The notes under the pieces are model-generated. The model did no database searches and was not told the origin of the DNA. It saw only the letters and a list, made by a program, of their open reading frames with translations. Shown piece by piece: positions 1 to 6,226 of a stretch of 6,315 nucleotides of DNA. The first letter of the stretch is position 1; every line of letters starts with the position of its first letter. The DNA lies in assembly GCA_938004015.1 (NCBI GenBank), contig CALKWU010000099.1, positions 1 through 6,315 on the forward strand, given 5' to 3'. Both the position numbers and the translations under genes were made by a program. The DNA is from an uncultured Oceanobacillus sp. GTDB taxonomy: Bacteria > Bacillota > Bacilli > Bacillales > Amphibacillaceae.

Positions 1-57
1 AGGAAGCCAATTTTCCTCTTGCTTCAAAAGGGCCGCCGACGATTCCGGTTGCGAGCA
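1..57 (-). other. Possible SpoVAD-like N-terminal segment joined in frame to the methyltransferase
   Basis: The last 19 or so readable residues of the methyltransferase frame contain LLATGIVGGPFEARGK. This resembles my memory of the N-terminal region of stage V sporulation protein AD paralogues (a TGVVGGPFEANG-like string), and I know of no Mod motif like it. The first 60-base row is also about 53% G+C by hand count, against about 37% in the next row. If right, the window edge is a junction between the methyltransferase gene and a spoVAD-type gene in the same orientation. The similarity is recalled, not searched. Confidence 0.3.
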
Positions 58-1210
58 ATGGAAACTTCAATGAGGAATTGTCTTCATCTTCATCACTAAA
101 ATTAGAAGGGAGAATCCACGTTGACAGGGGTTTTTTATAAGATTTTAACTCTGATAAATGTCTTTTGTACATTGGCGTCCCTTTACCGTTCGGTGGAAAA
201 AGTATTTTGCCTTCCTTAATCAACTTATTCATTCGCTCTTTTTCATAAGCCCAGACTCTGTTTGGATTACATTCATAAGTAATTCCGGTTTTTGGGTCTG
301 TTAGTGGATAATATAAATTTGGTCGCTCTGAAGCTGTTTTGTTGCATGTTAGATCCCCTCTAGTCCAAGGTCCTCGTGGGTCATTATCGGGATTTTGGTA
401 ATTATCCAATGATTTGGTAATGCCATTAAATGCAAAAGCCTCTGATTTTGCATAAGCAATAATGTATTCATGATCATTGCTTATAAAAAACTTCTTGGAA
501 TCGTTGGCACCGGTTCTTTTCTTCCATACAAAAATACTAATGAAATTTTGGGGACCAAACACTTCGTCACATATTTTCTTTAAGTTATCTACTTCATTAT
601 CATCTATACTGATAAGAATAACCCCGTCTTCTCTAAGTAAATTCCGGGCGATCTTTAACCTTGAATACATCATCGTTAACCAATCGCTGTGAAATCGGCC
701 GTTTGACTCGGTGTTTTGGAACAATCGGTTTCCTTCCTCATCCACTTGACCGGATTCTTCCAAGTACTCTTCAGTTGATTCTTTGAAATCATCCTTATAA
801 ATGAAATCTTTCCCTGTATTATACGGAGGGTCGATATAAATACATTTAATTTTGTTCAAATACGATTCCTGCAATAGTTTTAGAACCTCGAGATTGTCGC
901 CTTCGATGTACAGGTTTTGCGTGGTGTCCCAATCCACACTATCTTCTTTGACCGGACGCAACGTCTTGTCGATGGGGGTATTGGCGTTGAGGATTGCCTG
1001 TTTTTTTCCTGGCCAAGTAAGCTGATACCGTTCTTTATCCCCCTCAACGAGAATATCGGACAATTCCTGTTTCAACAGGTCAAAATCGACTGCGCGTTTC
1101 AGTTTTCCATTCTCATCCCTTACTTCCGTGATCACATTCGGAAACAATTCGGCGATTTTTTCGATGTTTCTTTGCGTCAGATCTACTGACTTCATTGACA
1201 ATTTTTTCAT
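1..1210 (-). CDS. Type III (Mod-like) adenine-specific DNA methyltransferase, 5' two-thirds, runs off the left edge
   Basis: The frame is open for 403 residues from the ATG at 1210-1208 to the window edge. Type III Mod proteins are usually about 600-650 aa, so the C-terminus is missing. The catalytic motif IV is DPPY at residues 127-130, within IYIDPPYNTGKDFIY. It is followed by the conserved Mod block HSDWLTMMYSRL (174-185), then GVILISIDDNEV (196-207). DPPY comes before the SAM-binding motif I, which is not yet reached; this order is that of beta-class N6-adenine methyltransferases. The upstream NLYIEGDNLEVLKLL (99-113) is also typical. The start was chosen because GGGAGG lies 12 bases upstream, just after the DUF4391 stop; an ATG overlapping that stop closes after seven codons. 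Inferred role: DNA modification in a restriction-like defence operon. Two oddities are an abrupt composition change near 890 and a final stretch (about residues 385-403) that does not look like Mod. Confidence 0.9.
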   Translation of the reverse strand, partial: MKKLSMKSVDLTQRNIEKIAELFPNVITEVRDENGKLKRAVDFDLLKQELSDILVEGDKERYQLTWPGKKQAILNANTPIDKTLRPVKEDSVDWDTTQNLYIEGDNLEVLKLLQESYLNKIKCIYIDPPYNTGKDFIYKDDFKESTEEYLEESGQVDEEGNRLFQNTESNGRFHSDWLTMMYSRLKIARNLLREDGVILISIDDNEVDNLKKICDEVFGPQNFISIFVWKKRTGANDSKKFFISNDHEYIIAYAKSEAFAFNGITKSLDNYQNPDNDPRGPWTRGDLTCNKTASERPNLYYPLTDPKTGITYECNPNRVWAYEKERMNKLIKEGKILFPPNGKGTPMYKRHLSELKSYKKPLSTWILPSNFSDEDEDNSSLKFPLLATGIVGGPFEARGKLAS

Positions 1211-1220
1211 AGTCTTGACG

Positions 1221-1228
1221 AACCTCCC
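1221..1228 (-). promoter_or_regulatory. Ribosome binding site of the methyltransferase gene
   Basis: GGGAGGTT on the minus strand starts 1 base after the DUF4391 stop codon and lies 10 bases before the ATG at 1210. The spacing from GGAGG is a little long (12 bases). It is nevertheless the only good site and fixes the start. Confidence 0.6.
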
Positions 1229-1229
1229 A

Positions 1230-1886
1230 TCAATTTTCGAGCAATTCGTTCAGTTGTTTTCTTTTTCTTTGGAGTTCCATATTCAGTTCTACTTTGCGGT
1301 GAAATTGCTTTTCCCTGCGGATTTTCGATTCAAGCTGTTGACACTCTTTTGCAAGTTTGTCAATTTGGGCTTGCCGTTCCAGAGACACTGCCAGTTCTGA
1401 CCCAAGATTCGTTTTAACCGTTAGCAAGTTTCGGATGATATTTTCATATACGGCTTTCAAATCGAGGCCTTGGATCCAATCGAACTGGATTTGATCAATC
1501 GGCTGCCATTCCGATTCATAATAGGAGTGAACAACGCACCTATTTTCATTGATCTGGTTCCTCTCTTTATAGGCAATGGCCAATTTCGCCCAACCATTAT
1601 GTATAAGAACATGCAAAATCGGGTAGGGAATCGCTTTGTCCATGCTCCGCAAGATCTCTTCTGAACAGGACTTCTGCTTCAAATGAATCTCGAACACTTG
1701 GATTTCTTCGATATCGTCTTTCGGCTCCAGCCGGATGGTGTCTTTGGACAGCTTATGCTTCCAGACGATCGATTCAACTTGCTGCGTAAACAGTTCTTTC
1801 AGTCGATGATTGGCTTGCAGCTTTTCATAAAATTTACTCTTCGGGATTTTCCGGTTCACCAAGGTGCTGGATGGCAGTGGCAACAT
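1230..1886 (-). CDS. DUF4391 domain protein with C-terminal coiled coil
   Basis: 218 aa. The opening LPLPSSTLVNRKIPKSKFYE and the core (IEEIQVFEIHLKQ at 59-71, AIPYPILHVLI at 85-95, LAIAYKE at 102-108, SYYESEWQP at 121-129, LDLKAVYENIIR at 141-152) fit the DUF4391 family as I know it. The function is not established. Residues about 166-218 are a charged heptad-like stretch rich in Q, K, E, R and L, and probably form a coiled coil for oligomerisation or partner binding. Its ATG overlaps the helicase stop by one base (TAATG), with GAGGT four bases upstream, so translation is probably coupled. The family is typically found between a PLD-helicase and a type III-like methyltransferase, as here. 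The inferred role is a partner subunit of that complex. There is no signal peptide or membrane segment, so it is cytoplasmic. Confidence 0.88.
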   Translation of the reverse strand: MLPLPSSTLVNRKIPKSKFYEKLQANHRLKELFTQQVESIVWKHKLSKDTIRLEPKDDIEEIQVFEIHLKQKSCSEEILRSMDKAIPYPILHVLIHNGWAKLAIAYKERNQINENRCVVHSYYESEWQPIDQIQFDWIQGLDLKAVYENIIRNLLTVKTNLGSELAVSLERQAQIDKLAKECQQLESKIRREKQFHRKVELNMELQRKRKQLNELLEN

Positions 1887-4800
1887 TACGACCTCACCTG
1901 CCGGATCACAACAAACGTTATCAGTTCGAAATCTTCCAATCCTTTGATCGTATCGATCAAGGCAGTCGTTCCACCCGAAGAAAACAAGCTGTCTAGATCG
2001 CTTTCTTCCTTGACCTGCACAATGGAGCGGATCGTTTCTTCCAGCAGCATTGAGTATTTGTCCATCTTTTTGCCGTCTTTCGTCTCCTCATTAAAGCTAC
2101 GGCATGCCTCCTTGATCGGTTCGGACTTTCCTCTGCATAATGCTCGCAGATAATCCAGCGTCTTCTTGACGTCCAGATGATTGGTGATGACTTCGCCGTC
2201 TTCGCTTATATACACGAGATAAAACGGATGAAGCCGGTTTTGTTGATCCGGATTGAGCTCGTCATTGATGTTGCGAAGTACAAAAATGACGCCCGGATGA
2301 ATCCCTTTTTCCTCATCGGCTGGCACAACGGTATGCAAGCCATTCGGCACCGTATCCAGTTCGCCATTTTCTTTGACGTATTGAACCAGATCCATTCTGA
2401 AATCGTTGAGACCGAGATCGGTAATGGAAACGCCGGTATTCATATCGTCCAGATCGACGACTTCTTTTTGCAGACGTTGCAGTTGCTGCTTACGGTATTC
2501 CAAGTCGCTCGATTCGTTGAACAATACGTTGTCATCGCCAGTTGCGGTCATATCCATGATCACCATCCGGTTTTCAACACGTTCTTTTAACCGAATATAT
2601 TCATCCAATGTCATGTTGGGCCAGAAATTGACCATTTGGATTTGAGAGTTTTTCGATCCAATCCGGTCAATTCGCCCAAACCGTTGAATCACCCGGACAG
2701 GATTCCAATGAATATCATAATTGATTAGAAAATCACAATCTTGCAAGTTTTGCCCCTCAGAAATACAGTCGGAGGCGATGAGCAAATCGATTTCTCCTTT
2801 CACATCGGGCATCGTAAGATGCTTCTCTTTAGATCGCGGTGAAAAACAAGTCAAGAGAGTATGGATGTCATTTCGTAGCCCGGCGGTGTTTTTGTTTTCG
2901 TCACTTCCTACGATTTTGGCCGTATCCATATTGTACTTTGTTTTTACATACTCGGACAAATGCTTGTATAAATACGCCGCGGTATCCGTAAAGGCACTAA
3001 AGATGATGATCTTCCGGTTTCCTGGATTGATCGGATGTTGAATTTTGTGGTCAATCAATTGTTTTAACGTATTTAACTTCTTGTCGTGCTCGGGAGTTAC
3101 TTTCTGCATTTCTTCCAGTAGTCCATGCAGGATCGTTCGATCATGTGTCAAGTCTTCTTTCCACCGGAGGATGTCCATATCGGACAAATTGATCTTGATC
3201 GTATCCCCGATGCTGAATTCATCATCCAACCAATCATCGTCGTCAAGATTGGCCTGATCGATTTCGGTATAACCTATCGTATCCGACTTTCCATGCCGTT
3301 CGAACGATTCAATCTGCTGAAGGGTCTGATCGATCTTAAACAGAATCTTGGAAAGCGTCAACCGAAACGATTCCACCGAGCTTTCCAGTCGTTTCAGCAG
3401 GTTAATCCGCATAAGGATTTGCAGACTTCCTTCCCGATCCATCTGTTTGAAGCTGCCGCTTTTGACGACCGTATCGTACAGATCTTCGTAGAATGACAAC
3501 CGGCTGGGAAGGATGTATTTGAATGGGGCGTAGATGCCCAAGTTAATGCGGGATAATTCATTGAAAATCTCGTTATACCCGATGACGTCGGTGCGATCCG
3601 TCAGATCACAAAACTTCGAGATCGGCGGCAACCGCTTCGGAAACTCGCCGATTTCCTCAGACTTGTAGTATTTCTGAATATGTTTGCGGGATCGAGCAAT
3701 GGTCAGGCTATCCAGCAGTTCGAAGAAATCGAAGTCAAGCATGTTCAAGAGCGTTTCCGTCGTCCGTTCGGCGGCGTCAAGTTTAGACCACTGATTGAAC
3801 GCGTATTGAGCACGTTTGAAAATGTCGTTAATGCCCCGCTCCGTACCCAGTTTCTTATTGATTTCTTCCGGATTACCTTCATACGCCAGCGCCAGCTGGT
3901 TGCGAAGATCGATGAATTTGTTGTTCACTGGTGTCGCCGAAAGCATCAGTACTTTGGTCTTGACGCCACTTTTGATTACTTTCCGCATAAGCTTCTGGTA
4001 TCGATTTTCCTTGTCTTTCTTCGGCTCGTTGTTCCGAAAGTTGTGGGATTCGTCGATCACCAGCAGGTCGTAGTTGCCCCAGTTGAGCCGATCTAGCGGG
4101 ATGCCGTTGGACGTTCCTTTTTCCCGTGAAATATCTGTGTGATAAAGGACATCATATCGTAAACGGTCGGCATGCAGGATGTTGTTGGTAACATTCTGTT
4201 TATACGTGAGCCAATTGTCGCCTAGCTTCTTGGGGCAGAGCACCAGCACTGACTTATTGCGAAGTTCGTAGTATTTGATGACAGCCAATGCGGTGAATGT
4301 TTTCCCTAAACCGACACTATCGGCGAGTATACAGCCGTTGTATTTTTCCAACTTGTTTATCGCACCAAGCACCGCATCTTTCTGGAAATGATAGAGCCGC
4401 TTCCAAATCTCCGTTTCCTTGAACCCGGTTGCTTCATTGGGCAAAATGTCTTCCGTAATGTCCGTCAAGAACTCGTTAAAGATGTTGTAAAGGATAACGT
4501 AGTAGATGAATTCCGGTGCATTTTCTTTATAGACTGTTGTGATGTGTTCCACCACCTGGTCGGTGACGTCTTCCAGCTTGCTTTTGTCGTTCCATACTTG
4601 GTCGAACAAGTCGAAATACATTTTCGTGATCGGGAACTCGGAGAACTTGTTGACCATATTCGACAAGGAATTGCCTTTTTCGTAACCGAGATCAACGGTC
4701 GTAAAGCCGTCAATGGGCATGTAAGTGATGGCTTCATCAGCCGTTTGCAAGTTGATCATGCCCTGCATCGTTCCGGTTGTACGATTGGACTTGAACGTGA

Positions 4801-5134
4801 CTTTTCGCTTGATCCAATCGCTACATTCCTTGGCGATGGCTTTAAGTGTCAATTCGTTCTTCAGTCGGATTTCGAACTCGGTGCCATACAAACTCTTTTC
4901 CCGAGTTCGTTTCGGTATGTAAAACTCCCGTTTTTCTTTCTTGAAACTATCCGCTACAAACGCCGGTGAAGTGAAGATAAACCGGACTTCGTCCACCTGT
5001 TCCAGTTCTTTCTTCAACGCTTCGTATGCATAGATCGAGAAACAGGACGCAGCGATCGAAACTTTCGTCCCTTTGCTGAGGGTATGTTTCAAATCATCTC
5101 CGAGAAATCTGTCGATGTTATTTATGACTTCCAT
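1886..5134 (-). CDS. SNF2-type helicase with PLD-like N-terminal region
   Basis: 1082 aa, full length for the family of large 'helicase-related / phospholipase D-like' proteins. Residues 1-240 form the PLD-like region (VSIAASCFSIYAYEAL, then VRFIFTSPAF). No HxK...D catalytic signature is visible there, so phosphodiesterase activity is doubtful. The ATPase core has a Q-like FQKDAV at 250-255, Walker A ADSVGLGKT at 271-279, Walker B DESH at 361-364, motif III SATP at 399-402, motif IV around IIIFSAF at 709-715, motif V around SEGQNLQDCDFLINYD at 792-807, and motif VI QRFGRIDRIG at 817-826. This is the SF2/SNF2 (HepA-like) pattern of an ATP-dependent dsDNA translocase. A linker of about 300 residues includes an acidic patch, DDDDWLDDEF (631-640). 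The ATG at 5134 follows GAGGTG with a five-base gap. It is the first gene of the operon and overlaps DUF4391. Inferred role: motor subunit of a restriction-like defence system. Confidence 0.93.
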   Translation of the reverse strand: MEVINNIDRFLGDDLKHTLSKGTKVSIAASCFSIYAYEALKKELEQVDEVRFIFTSPAFVADSFKKEKREFYIPKRTREKSLYGTEFEIRLKNELTLKAIAKECSDWIKRKVTFKSNRTTGTMQGMINLQTADEAITYMPIDGFTTVDLGYEKGNSLSNMVNKFSEFPITKMYFDLFDQVWNDKSKLEDVTDQVVEHITTVYKENAPEFIYYVILYNIFNEFLTDITEDILPNEATGFKETEIWKRLYHFQKDAVLGAINKLEKYNGCILADSVGLGKTFTALAVIKYYELRNKSVLVLCPKKLGDNWLTYKQNVTNNILHADRLRYDVLYHTDISREKGTSNGIPLDRLNWGNYDLLVIDESHNFRNNEPKKDKENRYQKLMRKVIKSGVKTKVLMLSATPVNNKFIDLRNQLALAYEGNPEEINKKLGTERGINDIFKRAQYAFNQWSKLDAAERTTETLLNMLDFDFFELLDSLTIARSRKHIQKYYKSEEIGEFPKRLPPISKFCDLTDRTDVIGYNEIFNELSRINLGIYAPFKYILPSRLSFYEDLYDTVVKSGSFKQMDREGSLQILMRINLLKRLESSVESFRLTLSKILFKIDQTLQQIESFERHGKSDTIGYTEIDQANLDDDDWLDDEFSIGDTIKINLSDMDILRWKEDLTHDRTILHGLLEEMQKVTPEHDKKLNTLKQLIDHKIQHPINPGNRKIIIFSAFTDTAAYLYKHLSEYVKTKYNMDTAKIVGSDENKNTAGLRNDIHTLLTCFSPRSKEKHLTMPDVKGEIDLLIASDCISEGQNLQDCDFLINYDIHWNPVRVIQRFGRIDRIGSKNSQIQMVNFWPNMTLDEYIRLKERVENRMVIMDMTATGDDNVLFNESSDLEYRKQQLQRLQKEVVDLDDMNTGVSITDLGLNDFRMDLVQYVKENGELDTVPNGLHTVVPADEEKGIHPGVIFVLRNINDELNPDQQNRLHPFYLVYISEDGEVITNHLDVKKTLDYLRALCRGKSEPIKEACRSFNEETKDGKKMDKYSMLLEETIRSIVQVKEESDLDSLFSSGGTTALIDTIKGLEDFELITFVVIRQVRS
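1891..1899 (-). promoter_or_regulatory. Ribosome binding site of the DUF4391 gene inside the helicase gene end
   Basis: AGGTGAGGT on the minus strand, four bases before the ATG at 1886-1884, lies within the last helicase codons. Together with the TAATG overlap it suggests translational coupling. Confidence 0.65.
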
Positions 5135-5223
5135 TACAACACCTCATGTTCATGCTGACGGTGATCACACCTCATCTTTTTCGATTTTCGACAATTCGAC
5201 TCAATTCTCCTTTGTTTTACCAT
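5134..5223 (-). other. 29-codon upstream frame overlapping the helicase start
   Basis: An ATG at 5223-5221 opens a 29-codon frame ending in TAA at 5136-5134. Its stop overlaps the helicase ATG as TAATG, the same junction as helicase/DUF4391. The peptide is very basic (opening MVKQRRIESNCRKSKK) and ends in a His/Glu-rich tail. Its own ribosome site is poor (AAGAG right against the ATG). It could be a coupled leader peptide or chance, and I would not call it a gene on this evidence. Confidence 0.25.
5140..5145 (-). promoter_or_regulatory. Ribosome binding site of the helicase gene
   Basis: GAGGTG on the minus strand, five bases before the ATG at 5134-5132. It sits in the second copy (in transcription order) of a 9-base direct repeat, ATGAGGTGT (5175-5167 and 5147-5139). 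Confidence 0.7.
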
Positions 5224-5297
5224 ACTCTTTTTTTATCAGTGCTTATTGGGAGTGATTTACGGGATTTTGACTTTGTCGGGCCAGGTACCTCAGACAA
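5172..5297 (-). pseudogene. Possible decayed coding relic upstream of the helicase operon
   Basis: One minus-strand frame reads LSEVPGPTKSKSRKSLPIST, then DKKRVW, a stop (TAA 5219-5217), and NKGELSRIVENRKR before a final TGA at 5174-5172. Another stop (TGA 5300-5298) sits just before LSEV. The residue mix looks more protein-like than random frames nearby, suggesting the 3' end of a lost gene. The family is not recognised. This is an impression from one frame among six and needs a homology search. Confidence 0.25.
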
Positions 5298-5531
5298 TCA
5301 ATGGCCACCTCAATGCGAAGCCTTACAAAATAAGGACTTTGGTGTTCTGTATTACAAAGGTAATAGGTGTGACAACCCTGCTTCCAGACTGAACATCGAA
5401 ACTTGATTTCATATATCCGAAAAAATGCGATATTGTAACATTGAATTTGATCCATAATAAATTTTTTTCAACCCGAAATGACCAGATCAACGGCCTATTT
5501 GAAAAAATAAATATATACATTTTCCTGCAAT

Positions 5532-5559
5532 ACCCCTTGCCTTTTTGAAGGCGGGGGGT
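5532..5559 (+). ncRNA. Plus-strand hairpin, first stem of a possible structured RNA
   Basis: ACCCCTTGCCT (5532-5542) pairs with AGGCGGGGGGT (5549-5559) around a six-base loop. The 11-bp stem is complete only on the plus strand, where two positions are G-U wobbles; on the minus strand they would be A-C mismatches. No U-run follows, so it is not a terminator itself. Together with the terminator at 5590-5637 it could form a leader or small RNA. No known RNA family is recognised. Confidence 0.35.
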
Positions 5560-5589
5560 CTTCCGTTTCATGCCCCACCCGGTTGCACA

Positions 5590-5637
5590 GGACTGTTGTC
5601 TGCTCATGTGGGCAGATGACAGTCCATTTTTTGTTTT
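5590..5637 (+). terminator. Rho-independent terminator, plus strand
   Basis: GGACTGTTGTCTGC (5590-5603) pairs with GCAGATGACAGTCC (5612-5625) in a 14-bp stem with two G-U pairs and an eight-base loop. ATTTTTTGTTTT follows. The G-U pairs and the T-run agree on plus-strand transcription. No plus-strand gene is seen before it, so it ends either a small RNA, read-through from elsewhere, or an attenuated leader of the gene at 5729. Confidence 0.75.
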
Positions 5638-5654
5638 CCGCCATCAAAATCGTT

Positions 5655-5690
5655 TTGACAGCGAGGACAAGGCGAGGTGAGATGCTCGCC
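5655..5690 (+). promoter_or_regulatory. Candidate promoter/operator before the small Cys-containing gene
   Basis: TTGACA at 5655-5660 matches the -35 consensus. The best-spaced -10 (17 bases) is TGAGAT at 5678-5683, only 3 of 6. An inverted repeat, GGCGAG (5671-5676) with CTCGCC (5685-5690), overlaps that -10 and could be an operator or a short hairpin in the leader. The promoter is weak by sequence. Confidence 0.25.
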
Positions 5691-5728
5691 CAAAACAAAA
5701 CCAAAACACAAAGAAAGGGGGTGTAGCC

Positions 5729-5973
5729 ATGCTTCGGGAGTGGTTATTGTTGCAGTTAAGACTATCAGAAGGAGTATTAAGGATGGCGGATCAGCGGAGT
5801 CCAATCAATGCAAAATCATACGACAGACAGTATTGCGATGACTGCGGAAAGGTTTTGGATATGCAGGAGGGTGAGGACATCTTTATTGAATTGACGCATT
5901 TGTTTATTCCGTGCCCGAATCCAGAGTCAGTGAGTGCTATGTGAAGTATGACAATGATCCGATCTGCCGCTGA
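5729..5973 (+). pseudogene. Small Cys-containing protein gene, probably frameshifted
   Basis: As read, the frame from 5729 gives 71 aa, stopping at 5942-5944. It contains YCDDCGK (35-41) and then GEDIFIE (48-54). After that point another frame gives the more natural continuation IDAFVYSVPE ... ECYVKYDNDPICR, stopping at 5971-5973. Adding one A in GAATTGAC at 5888-5895 (making GAAATTGAC) joins the two into an 81-aa protein with Cys at 36, 39, 70 and 80, a plausible zinc-binding set. The family is not recognised. The start at 5729 has AAAGGGGGTG close upstream; an in-frame ATG at 5783 also has an excellent site (AGAAGGAG, eight bases away) and may be the true start, giving about 63 aa when repaired. 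It is co-oriented with ardA, so it is probably cargo of the same mobile element. A sequencing error could also explain the shift. Confidence 0.55.
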
Positions 5974-6064
5974 ACACTATCTGAAAGCGGCGGCATTCTG
6001 CACCCTGTGACAAACAACGAGTGATTTGGGGTTTCAAAAAACAGAATGAAGGGAAGATGTCAAT
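5974..6064 (+). other. Spacer between the frameshifted small gene and ardA
   Basis: No gene is supported. A 20-codon frame (ATG 5948 to TGA 6010) lacks a ribosome site. An inverted repeat, GCCGCT/AGCGGC (5966-5991), has no T-run. The end of the spacer carries the ardA ribosome site AAGGGAAG. Confidence 0.5.
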
Positions 6065-6226
6065 GTGTATATCGCCAATCTGGCAAAGTACAACGAAGGA
6101 AAACTGGTTGGCCGCTGGGTAACCTTGCCGATGGAACGGCATGAACTAGAACAATGCATCCGGGATGTGCTTGGAGATGATGAAGAGTATGCGATTCATG
6201 ATTATGAATTGGACCTCTGTCAATAG
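6065..6226 (+). pseudogene. ardA: Antirestriction protein ArdA, 5' fragment cut by an insertion sequence
   Basis: 53 codons: VYIANLAKYNEGKLVGRW (1-18), then LPMERHELEQ and EEYAIHDYEL (40-49). These are the hallmark N-terminal ArdA blocks (VYIANLxKYNEG and EYAIHDYELPF). ArdA proteins are about 165 aa acidic DNA mimics that inhibit type I restriction enzymes, so about two-thirds is missing. Homology ends at EL, exactly where the IS end TGGACC begins (about 6210); the last codons, D-L-C-Q-stop, are IS sequence. The likely start is GTG at 6065 with AAGGGAAG eight bases upstream. Alternatively, removing one G from GGG near 6050 would extend the frame to an ATG at about 6043 (MKEDVNVYIANL), closer to typical ArdA starts, implying a second indel. 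The fragment is not expected to be functional. Its presence marks a mobile element. Confidence 0.85.

Larger units (their letters stand above)
5135..5728. other. Intergenic region between divergent operons
   Basis: No intact gene is seen. It holds the helicase leader, a possible coding relic, two plus-strand hairpins with a terminator, and an AT-rich core (about 5400-5525). The minus-strand operon must be driven from here or further right, but no convincing promoter stands out. Weak candidates are TTGTCA (5375-5370) with TACAGA (5351-5346) at 18-base spacing, and a lone TATTAT near 5454-5459. On the plus strand, TTGACA at 5655-5660 is a perfect -35, but its -10 (TGAGAT, 5678-5683) is poor. 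Confidence 0.6.

Noticed and set aside
477..4969. Plus-strand open frames across 477-4969
   Set aside because: They lie antisense to the three strongly supported minus-strand genes, lack ribosome sites and recognisable domains, and are explained by the codon pattern of the other strand.
1..5134. DISARM system
   Set aside because: A SNF2 helicase, PLD-like sequence and an adenine methylase are present, but there is no DUF1998 (DrmB) gene or separate DrmC, and DUF4391 is not a DISARM component.
5346..5375. Minus-strand promoter TTGTCA / TACAGA for the helicase operon
   Set aside because: The -35 is good (5 of 6), but the -10 is poor and the leader would be about 200 bases. It is mentioned only as a weak candidate.
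5243..5455. Minus-strand 70-codon frame with several Cys (RCSVWKQGC...)
   Set aside because: It looks faintly like a zinc-binding peptide, but it has no ribosome site and no recognised family. Another frame of the same DNA looks equally protein-like, so it is not called.
5495..5704. Minus-strand frame of 69 codons across the terminator
   Set aside because: It has no ribosome site, runs through the hairpins, and its residues reflect the inverted repeats.
5966..5991. GCCGCT/AGCGGC inverted repeat as a terminator
   Set aside because: The loop is 14 bases, the stem is short and no T-run follows on either strand.
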